Positions 46,701-58,700 of a stretch of 64,000 bases of DNA are shown here, one piece after another. The notes below the pieces were generated by a model. It was given only the letters and a program-made list of their open reading frames with translations. It did no database searches and was not told the DNA's origin. Positions within the stretch are counted from its first letter, which is position 1. The number at the start of each line of letters is the position of its first letter. The position numbers and the translations under genes are program-made. This DNA is from Chrysopilus asiliformis (lineage: Eukaryota; Arthropoda; Insecta; Diptera; Rhagionidae), in the NCBI GenBank assembly GCA_964034945.1, contig OZ035960.1, forward strand, positions 34,960,368 through 35,024,367. Direction: 5' to 3'.

Positions 46701-49700
46701 TAAAATGTGGATAGCTAAGTGCTATAGGGAATCCGTAGTAACATTCAGTAACATCACTGAGACCATACGGATGACAATAATCTGCAATGAAATATTGTAT
46801 TTTTTAACCACTTTTTTCCATAAGGTATATAGAAATGCTTAGTGCGATCTACAAATGAATGAAAAAGTTATTGTGGGGCAAGCTAATAAAAATTAGTTGT
46901 CCATGGTCAAGAACACAACCAGTCATCGTATTTACGGAAAATTTAAAAACACCATCACTTCAGACAAACTTCAATCTACTGGGTTAAGTCTCGTGCAGGT
47001 ATGCGAGTATTTATCTTCTTGTAAATTTAAAAAAAACTTGAATTTGAGCTTTTAGACTGATTCTGTTTTTTGTTTATGTAACTATGAGTATAAGGCATGG
47101 TTTGTTTGGGTTCTATTGAAGGCTGGTGTTTGCCGCAAATTTTAAATTCTAGATTGCAAGTGATGGAAAAAAAAGATCATTGATAGAAAATTTTACAATA
47201 ACCAGTTCTGCTTAGCCGATATGTGGTTAATTATAATAAGGTCGTCTAGTTAAAATGCATAAAATAAATAATTAAATAATTTTCTGATGTATGATTGCCA
47301 CGCCGCGACGTTGATCTAAGAACAGGCGATTAATTATGCATATGATAAGTAAATAAATTTCTGAGTGCTATGAATTGTTGTTAGAATCAATAAATTTCAA
47401 TTTTTAAAGTGCTATTATTTTTCATTAAATCAATCTGATGGGTTTTGGGCATATACACAGAATTTTTAAAATAAATTAAATTTTCTTAGAAATTTTAGTT
47501 CGGCTGATCGATTTTAAAGATGTTGATATAAATATTCTTAACTAGAATTTGGACCCGGCTTCGCCCGGCTAAAAGCGTGAACAGAAAAAAAAACTTAGGA
47601 GAACTAAATTCAGTTGGTTAAAAATTAGGTAGCCTGCATGCTGTTCGTTTCGAAATCACTTTACCCCCTCCCCTTACTCGCCCTACCTCTCGGGCTACTT
47701 TTTAATGGGTCTATGTTGGGGCTGGACCCCCGATGAACATCTATGCCAAATTTCAGGCCAATCGGTTTAGCAGTTTCCCGCGAAATAGTAACATAGCTCA
47801 AAAACTGAGTTTCGAAATCACTTTACCCCCTCCCCTTACTCCCCCAACCCCTCGAGCTGCTTTTCCGTATGCCTATGTTGGAACCAGAACTACCACAGAC
47901 ACCCATGCCAAATTTTAAGTCAATCGGGTCAGCCGTTTTTGCGTGAAAGAGGAACAGACAGACAGACAGACACCAACTCATTTTTATATATTAGTATGAT
48001 GATGATACTATAGATTGCTTCGTCCCTGACTGTTTAGTGGTCCAACTGAACTTAAAGAGTTGGCCTTTGGCCTCGTTATAAGTATGGATTTTTCTTGTGG
48101 TGGTATTAAAATCGCATCGCGTTTCACAAGGAAACAGGAAACGCAGTAAGAAAGCAGGGAAATCGGTAAACACATAAAACCCCCTTCTTAATGCTAGCAA
48201 GCTCCTCTGAAAGTTTCATCCTAATCGGTCCAGCTATTCTCTAGTCATAAACTACTAGACAGACAGACCACATTATTTATAGCTGCGATGTAAAAGACTG
48301 AAAATAACTAACCATCTCTGCAATAGCATTTATTTCGTTCGTCAAAATGACCATTGTCCAAAGCGTTCTCTTCGAAAACATATTTATGAGCCTCTAGACT
48401 GCCGATAATATCCTCTTCCCCACTGGGTACCTGTTTGAAAAAAATTCCTCTTATTAAAACGATTTATTCTTTTGAAATTCCATTGTAAATTTACCATTCT
48501 TTGTGGACGACACATACTCTTTCGAAAGAATAGAACAGTATCATTTGGCTCCAAGAAACTTTTAAATTTAGTACCATCTGATGCCTTTTCGATGTTACTG
48601 CAGTGCTCACCTTCCCACTGTGGGAGTAGTTTTGATCCTCGATAAGTGTCGTATAATCCTGAAATACTGGAATCTGCCTCGCCAGTGTAAAATGTTTCGA
48701 AATCACTATCGAAGTCATACATCTGGAAATTTTAAACAAATTATTTACAATCATTTGATTCGAAATTGTGCTTGAATTTTAGTACTCGATCAATTAGTCC
48801 AACTTTATCAAATGATATCCAATCAGGTAAAAATGTATTTCCAATTGTTGTTAATGATGTTTCATATCCAAACATAAATTCTTTTGCTGTCATTTTAACA
48901 ATCGGTTGGCTACGGGTTTGTCTAATCAACAGATTGATTGGTAATCGGAAGAAATACGACTTCTCGGCAGCCACTTGAGCAATGCTCTGAAATTAAATGG
49001 AAGAAATAAATGAATAGTTAGATATACTGGAAACTTATTTATTACTGTTTAAAAACACTAGATTTTTTTTTAACTTTTTCAAGTGTAAGTTTTTTTTAGA
49101 AGTCTGGCGATTGGTGAGCGAAGGATAAGAGAAACTTTGTTGAGGTGCGGAATGTGGAAAAACAACACAGAAATTTAAAAAAATCCCGATGTCATTTCGA
49201 TACAATTAGTAAATCTTTTATTTAGGTTGATTTCGTATCTGTTTGTCTGTCTGTCAGGGTCAAATCTCGCAATCTAATTTTGACCCGCTTCCACTCATCC
49301 GATAAACTTGAAATTTTGCACACATACGTAACTCCGATAACAATACAATCTTTTCACTACTTCGTACTTGTAAGGATAATGGAAGGTTCTATTATGATAA
49401 CGTGATTACGCTTTTCCTCAACTTTTCCGGAAAAAATCTCATCTGGTAACTTTTAGGGTCGCTGAATCCGATTCTAGAGTTAAAAAGTCCGTAAGGATAT
49501 CTCAAAGATTAATCATAATAATCAAATACAAAATAACTAAAAAGGATCATAGAAGAAAAAAATTGAAAAAAAGCCTTTTTTTTTAAATGTACTAAAAAGT
49601 AAAAAGTATGTTTTATCTATAAAATCGTTTAACCTGATTGACTGACTGACTAACTGACTCATCAACTGGTGTTAGATTTTCGAAATTAAAAACGGAAGGT

Positions 49701-52700
49701 CCTGTAAGGATAAAGCAAATATCCTTTTTTCCATTTTTCCCGGGGAAAAATGGCATTAGGGGGTTTTCGGGGTCGCTGATCATCACTGTAGAAAATGAAT
49801 TTGAATTTAAACCGAAAAATGGGGTAAAAACGTGGTAAATTTGCAAAAAAGTCGTAAAATTTCGAAAAAAATCAGAATTTAGCTCGCACACCATTTAAGT
49901 TGTAAACTCACCCAAAAAAACATTAATCTTACACTAGAAATAGGGTAATTTTAATATAAATATTATTTTTTGTTTTTGCAGACCGTATAAGCCAAGAAAT
50001 TCTAATACCATTTTCGGTGTAATTTTAAACAAAAAATGTCGTAAAATTACACCTTAAGACGCGGTTTTGCTACCAAATAGGAGGAAAATTACAACAAAAA
50101 TGTGGTAATTTTAAACACCCATGGTAGTTATTACACTATTTTCGGTTTAATTTTAAACAAAAAATGTCGTAAGTTTACACCAGTATTGTGCTCTTACGTC
50201 TTATTTATTTTAAAGTTCCCCCGTAAAAGTGGCTTTTGTACGCCACAAAATGAGTAAAAATACATAGCTTTTAAGCCATTACGACTCGGTTTAATTTTAC
50301 TACTATTATAGTAGGAAAATGGTTTCCTACTATTTTAGTGGTAAAATTACAATAAAATTTTCTAGAGTGATGAATCCGGTGTTATATTCTCAAAATTCGA
50401 AACGGTAGGTTCTGTAAGGATAACGCAAATAACATTTTTCCCATTTTTTTCGGGCAAAAATGGCATTAAGGGGTTTTCGGGGTCGCTGGTCGCGAATCTG
50501 GTGTTAGAACGAAGCTTTCTCAAAAGTTTTTAAGTTTGGTCCGGTATTCTACGTATTCTAAAACTTATACAAAAAATTCAATCCGGCAACGACGGATATG
50601 CAAGCTAAGTCAGAAATAAAAACGAATTAAAGCATGAAAAATTAAATAAATATTTTTCTCACTTTTATTTCTGGTACACAGCACCCAAAAAAATATTTTT
50701 TTCCTTTTTAGTACATTTAAAAAAAAAGGTTTTTTTTAGATTTAAATTATTTTTAATACAAGCTTGCATCACTTCAAAAAAATGTGCTTAGTATATCACG
50801 GAAATTTTTAAAACTTCCCAACAAGTGAGATTTTAAATACTGTTAACTAAAATTTGTAACTTAATATTGGCAACACTAAGAAGTGGTTTCCCTACAAAAG
50901 CAATGTTTTTTAACCCATACGACCGTATTTATTGACCCTTTGTTTTAAAATGTATACAAAACAGAAATAAATTCGGTCGCACGCTATCATTGATATTGCT
51001 TGATTTTTTCCACTAATTAGATTACGCACGATGAGATTGAACAAATGATTTTTTTGGATTAATCCTTATCTAGACTTGCACTAGACCGTAATCGGTATTC
51101 TTCTTAGTGGTACGACTGAGAAGTAAGTTTTCATATCATATGCTTATATGAATATTAAATATGTGAACTAAGTTTGAACTTGACAAATTCATAATAAAAA
51201 TTAATCAAATGTATGCTATTCTGATTAGAGTTCCATTAAATCAATTTTAATTGTCAAGAATCAATCAATTTGTAAATATAAAAAGACGTTTTATTATGTG
51301 AAATCTTTCACAATGATTGACTATTCCAGGTAATTTAGTTATCTGATGATATAGAATAAATATAGATTGATCGTATTATTAAGTTATTATGCAGTATTTA
51401 ATTTGCCTAATAGACAATTATTTAGAAAAAAAAAATTATTGAGTTGGATGCTTTAATGATTGATCTTGAAAATTCCATAGAAATCGAACATAAAAATTAA
51501 AATGTTGTGAGAAATATCCGTGATTTCGAATTAAAATTTTTTATTATAAAACAATTTGCCATAAAAATACAAGTTCATTTGTTTTAATGGTGTTAACAAA
51601 TTAGTTCTATTTTTTTTTTATTAGAATTATTGCAATAATATGTAATTAGTTGATGATTTTCTTTGCAAGGAAAAAATGCCTCTTTTTATTGATGCAATTA
51701 GGTGCTGAAGATTTTTCAAATTATTGGAAAAATTTGCTTCTGTTTTTTATACCCGTATGATGAAACCAAAGGGTATCTTAGATTTGCCTTACAGTTTGTA
51801 ACGCCAAGATCCCGTCATCACACAAAAAAAATGAATTACACCAGTGTGTTTAGAATGATAAAAAAAAGTTGAATTTAGCATGTCCGTCCGTCTGTCCCTC
51901 CGTCTGTCCGTCTGTCCCTCCGTCCGTCCGTCTGTGGCGCGGATTGCGGGCGCACGGATTTAGCTAGAGACTTGAAATTTTGCACAGATCCGTTTTTCGT
52001 AAAATGCGAGGCTAAGTTCGTTAACCCTCTAACCGGAATGCCCGCCTTAAGGCGGGCTTCAGGGAATTCGCTTGTTTATAACGGGTGACAATTTTAATCG
52101 CCGGAAATCGCCGGAACGTCTTACACTGACTTTTGTAAGTTATCGCTTTACATGCTGGAAAAAATTTAGCCCTGTACGTTGTCTTGGTTACGGTCTGTCG
52201 CAAGTTGAAAGTCATATTTTAGTGAATTTTTCTCGGAAATATTCCGGTTAGAGGGTTAATGTGCTAAAATGGACCATTAGAACGAAAACGTATTTTGCGA
52301 ATATCTCAAAAACGGTGCATCTTATAAAAAAAGTCCAAGAACAAAAGTTATTTAGGATATGATTCTACATAAAACTCCCATACATCAAAATTGGATTGGA
52401 ATAAATTTTAAAAAATCTTATTGGAAAGTTTGACTTCAAAGTGGAATTTTGGTACAACTGTTCGAATTTTGATACGAATATCACCATACGGGTTTTCAAT
52501 AATTGCCAGATTGGCAATTATAGCTTTTGTTATGTTTATAGTTACGAAATGATCGACTCAAATTCGAAGAAGTTTTTTTTTTAATAAGGAATACATATTA
52601 TTTGTAATTTAAGTTTGTTATGTGAATGTATTTTTATATTTAACCAAAAATTGGTGAAAAACAGGAGCGGAAAAAGAAACGCATATCTGGTGTTTTTTGT

Positions 52701-55700
52701 GGGAAAAACCTTAAGTCTCCACCGCTAGGGAAGTTCCCCTTACATTTTAAAAAAATACCAACATCATTAGCATCGTTTTGCCGTGAAAGGAGAATAATTA
52801 AAATCGTTACAGATCCTGGGCCGCTCTTTTGAATGGTTTTTTATTTTATTGTACAATGTGTGGCGTTTTTGTAACGTGTGAAAATTAAAATCATTCGTTA
52901 GGTTTGTAGTGCATGAGATTTCTTAAATTGCTCAACTCTTTCTGATTTCGTTAATATCAATTGAAAGTGCAACTTGTAGAGCCAGTTAAAATGCAAGTAA
53001 ATGAGTATCATTACCCCTTGAAAACATACTTATCTAATAAACGGCATAACTTTCTTCAGCACAATTCATAAATATACTCATATCCACTTATAAATATAGA
53101 TATATGGTATATTTTCTAACACTGGATGGATTCCCGGCTAGACTATTCTGTATCTAGTGATGTCTTGCATTTATCCACACATCTATTTAGGTTATTGGCT
53201 TATTAATATTACGTCTGTGCAAAAAGCATGTAAGTAAACCATAAAAACATTTAAGTATTACTCAATTTGATGCCAGCGTGTTATATAATTTCTCCGTGGT
53301 TCATTTATCTCTTGCATCGGCATTTATTATCATTCATTGAGATGTATCTGACCTACTGCAATAGCAATCAGTGATAAATATTTTTATGTCGTATTATGAC
53401 ATATGAAAATATAAAATTCTATCTTTAAAATAGATATATCTATATATATAAAACTTCAAATCCCCATTGCAACACAATTAATTATTAGTTTTCTCTAAAC
53501 TATGTACAGATTTTAATTTAATGTGGGAACACATTTTTTTGAGCAAGCAATGCGTCTACCACAAAGGTTTTTTCATGTGCGGAAAAATTGTGTAAAAATA
53601 TTGAATTATTAGTAAAAGTGCTGGAAAAATATGAAATAAAAAAAAAACATCTTCAAATAAATCGTATGCCAATTTTTGAAAACCCATGCATTAATTTTTT
53701 TAATCAATAAATCATACAGTCTAATTAAAAATGTCTAGTAAAACATCTCTTTTACATCAAGCCAAGACCAATTTTAAAATGATTTAATATTAACATTAAT
53801 TACATTTTAATCGATATTTTTTCACTACAAAGAACACATTCCTGCATTAAATTTAAACCACTTTCTGTGGTTTTCTATTAAATATTCCACACCTCATAAA
53901 TATACCAATTTGTAATATAATAAATTTTAATAAAATATTTTCTCATCTAATCAGACATTTTAATTGATCTCTTTTTGAATTCGCTTCACTTTTGCGTAAA
54001 AAATATTTAAAATACCTAAAATTATTTTAATATAAATTAACTTGATTAATCAGAAGCTAATAAAACCATTAAAATGTCGTTACGCTGTATTTCACATTAA
54101 AGATGAGTTGAAGAAAGGTTAAATATATCAGGAAATGCAAATAAAGATTGTTGCAAGCCGAGAATTGAATTGTTTTAACAAAGAAATTATAGTTTCATCA
54201 TTTGTTAAATTGCAATTAAAAGATTTAATAAAAAAACCTTGAAAATAAGTGTTAGCAATTATTAATACAAGTTTAATGGTATCGTGAGCGATAATTTAAC
54301 TCCGTAGCCAGGGTGTATTTTCCATTTACTCTACAAATGTGGAAATAATTCAAATAAATAAAATTCCATTAAACATGGAATTTAATGTAATTCTCAAATG
54401 ATGCACTGAGATTTATTTAACATATTGAGAGAAAAATCTATTACAATAATAGGCTTGCGTATCTGCCTGTCTTTCTGTTTGTCTGTATGTTTGCCTAAAA
54501 CTCAATAACCATTAAACCAATTTTGACGAAACTCTAAGGGTAACATAAAAACATTAAGGATCGGGTTTTACACTGTGTATTGACACAAAATTGTATCCAA
54601 TCTCATCCTTTCACAGGAAAATTAATTATATATACTTATTTATTATTATCCCAAATTTACAAAACCAATCAAAAAGGCGTTGACCGTAAACCATCCTTAT
54701 GTTGATGGTTTCTGGGTATCCACACGACATTATACCAGAGAACAAATAATCTAGAGAATAAACTCTTAGAACAAATTTTTAGAGAAAATTTTTCCACTGT
54801 GAGATGAAGCAAGAGGATCCGATGTAACACGGAAAAAATTATCCATTCGATTCCTCCATCCAAAGATTATACTCTAAGATGATTTACGCAGAAGATCGAA
54901 ATGGTACACAATATTTTTAAAAAAATTTGTCGCGATGGTATCGCCATCTAGGATACAATCTCTAAAGCTTGATTAGATTTGTGAGCCTTGGGTTTAGAAG
55001 CTTTAAAAATTTTGTGTTCGCATGTGTGTTGTGTCAAAGTTGTTCTGATTCATTCATTCTGTTTGATAGCCAATATGCGAGGTACAAAGTTCAATGACAT
55101 GTTTCGTCGCCTGTGAATTTTTGTTGTTTTTTTTTTTAAATTCTGTATTGTACCATTTTTTTACTTTAAGCAGGCGTATTAGATTCGTTGAGATTTAAAA
55201 AAAATCTTCCTTTTCGGATTCTAATTATTTTCTTTAGAGGAAAGATGTTTATTGATGGAACGTTTATTAATTTATTTTTGATTTAATCATTTTCTTAGAC
55301 TAGCAATTTTATATCTCATATGTAATATGGACACGATAACTCTCGAAGGAATTGAACTGGAGACTTGAAATTTGGTATGAATGATTTTTTCGTAAAAAGT
55401 AAGGACGAGTTCGTTAACCGGCAAAATCGGACCACTTCTTCCCCCCTCCACCATAGAAAAGTTTTTAGTGATTTTCTCGAAAACGGTACGTCCGATCGAA
55501 AAACTTTATACTACAAAATTGCTTAGAATATAATTTTACATCAAGCGTCAACTAATACCCTCCCCCCATACAAATATGTGTTTTTTGCCATGAGACCTGT
55601 TGTCTTTATTATATTGCCTTTGCTTAATCATTTTAAAATAATTAACGCAAAATATAAAATATCAGTTGTGGGCAACACAAAACTTTCTTCTACAAAATCT

Positions 55701-58700
55701 ACGACCCTGTGAATTTACGTTATAGCCCTGTCAATACAACCTCCCAATAAATTGTTGGTTTATCCAAAAATATCAAAAACGTACAAAATTTGAGATAACT
55801 TGAGAACTGTAAAAGATATCAATTTACGGTAAATGGCAAAAATGTAGAAAATGTTAACATCTTTAATTATTTTTTTAACTGATTTGTCGAAAAACCGTTA
55901 GTTTGCAAATTATTCGCAAAAATATGATTTTTTACATATTAATGAAAATATCTCAATAACGGTAAAAGATAACGGATAACGGTAAGAAATAAAATTGTGC
56001 AGAATGCCATTCTCATTAATTCACTTCATACATTCAGTCAGCAAAAACCCGTTAATTTTCGAGATAATCGTAAAAAACTGTTTTTTTTTTGGAAATAACG
56101 GTTTATCTCGATAACAGGTTGAGATATCGAGTTATAGCTAAAGACAAAAGTGTGGGAAATTTTATTTTCTCCAAGTTTTGTCATACTTAAGGCCACCAAA
56201 AAACGCGTAGTTTGGGAGTAAATCGAGAAAAACGAAATTGCGATTTTTGAAAAACCGACATTTTGGATACTTCCGGTTAACGGATTTGCACCAAAAGTAG
56301 GATCGTCCCGTTTCCGGACCCAACATGCCTTTAAAATTTCATGGCGCTAGCTCTATTAGTTTTTGAGAAATCTTGAACACAGAATGACAGACAGACTGAC
56401 AGACAGAAAGACATTTTATTAATATGACTCCAATCGACTCAGGAGTGATCGGGAAATGTTTTTTAGGCAAAATTAAGAGGTCGAAATTTTTCATGAATAC
56501 AATACTTTATTATACTCCGTAGAAGAAAGTAAAAAGTAAATATAAAATACAAGAGCTGAAAAAAGAAAAATGCGGTTTCAATCAAATTTGAGCAATCAAT
56601 GAAATTTTCATCCTGAAACGTTCTATGCATAAGCACAACAACACAGCGAATAGTCGAATAGTCGATCCATGCAACGCCGCCAATTTTAAGTCAGATAAAA
56701 TTAACAGAATCGCGTCGACGAACATGCCGAACAAAATCAACGAATACGTAAAACGAATAACCGAAGCAGAAAAAACAAAACAGAATGACTGAGTAAGAAG
56801 AGCTTTGAAACAACTACACATGCAAACAAATCATATAAAATGTTTAAAGTTTTCAAACCCGAGACTCATAACGAAAGCTCCAAATCTAAATCAAACTTTA
56901 GAGATTGTATCCCAAATTGGGATACAATCTCGAAAATTTTTGGTACCATTTCGATCTTCTCCGTAAATCATCTTAGAGTATAATCTTTGCTCCATCTCAT
57001 TGAATAGATACGACGAAAATGATTAGAAAATGTTCTCTCTGCTTCGTGCTCCCTAGTCTAAAAGTAATTAACTTTTAGGCCGTAGCTAGTGAATGATAGA
57101 GACATTTTTCCCCCCTTCGAAGGGGAAATTTGTCAAAAATTTGTTCGGCAGAGTTTTTTCTATATATTCCTTATTCTATGCTTTAACTACCACCAGACAT
57201 CTGCTACCCGTTCATGGTTTCTATAAAAAATTGACTCAATCTGGATGTTCCGTCATAATATTTTTTGTTGCTTTATATTTTTTTAATTTTTTGTATTATT
57301 ATTTTAATTAAGAACACAGTATCGAATACAATACAAATACAGAACACAGTGTAACAAATAGATTAAACAGAACAAAGTTTTCCAAATACAATACAGTTCT
57401 ATATTATACAGAATGGATGGTCACCGTAAATATACCTACCCTAAGCTAGTTTTCACATGTAGTATAACCACAGAGCTTCTATAGAACAGAGGTTAAAATT
57501 GACACTGAGCGACAAAAATATGGCGTGAAATATCGGACTTTATCATTAGCACAAGCAGAAAAAAGCTTTCGTAAAGCTTTCGAGCTAATGATAAAATCCC
57601 ATATTTCACGCCATATTTTTGTCGCTCAGTGTGATTTTAACCTCTGTTCTATAGAAGCTCTGTGGTATAACCATAAAAAACTAAGTGTGATTAAAACTTC
57701 TTGTGGTTTTTTGTTTCAATCAACTCTCCTTTTACGAACAACCCAAATTACTTTACCTTATGTGCGTAATAATTTCAGTAAAGTCCTTGACATCAATATT
57801 GGTTTTAAATGACATAACTTGAACATAAGTATGAGTTAATTTAGACTAAGATTTTAATTGTTGTGATTTTTTATAATGTAAAATATAGTTCATAATCTAA
57901 AGAAATTACAATAAGCTCCATTAAAAATTACTACACGTCATTATTTAGTAACGTTTGAAATAATTTGCTGCGTAAAAGATTGTTGTTGATTCTGTGTTTT
58001 CCGGTTTTGAATGTCAGCCGATTTATCAACAACATTTGTAACACATCAGATGTCCATCTAATTGAAAACGTTTTCAATAATTATGGCAACTGACCATGTC
58101 CTTGTAGAAATTGAAAATACTCGAACATTGACTGGACACAATTACGAAATGAGACAAAGTGTTGCTCAAACCCGGCTTAAGTCTGACACAGACAATTAAT
58201 TGAGGTAATTCAGTTAAATCATTTTTATCGACTTCTTTTTTTTTATCTAGCGATAGACATACGTACAAAATATGAATCCCACGTAAATTGTTGAAAATCT
58301 CATTAAAATCCATAAATTATAAATTCTATGATTTTGATTCTTTGATAAGTTGGTCACTATCGAAGTTTAGCATAGCTTCGGAGAATATTACTGAATAATA
58401 TAGTTCCAAGGTAAGGTGAAGTGATGTCGTTAGAAAATTGGCAGATCGAGATTAATCTTTTGACCTTGACACTTGTGTTAAAAGTGAACTCTATGTATAT
58501 ATATGGAGGTACAGATAAATAATTGATTTAATGTGCAATTTTGTGATAATTATGCAATATTAACCAGTAATAACGAGAGTAAATGAACTTCTGTTTAATT
58601 GTTTGAAAAAACTTGCATTACTTTTGAAAATCGATAACAGATTTCAAATTATTTCATAATTTTTGCGTTTAAATTTTTTAAGAATTCTAAAAGATAAAAA

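Noticed and set aside
56582..56821. 79-codon Cys/Leu-rich minus-strand frame
   Set aside because: Falls in the right arm of the 54861-56989 element, which is repeated imperfectly near 55080; no transposase motif.
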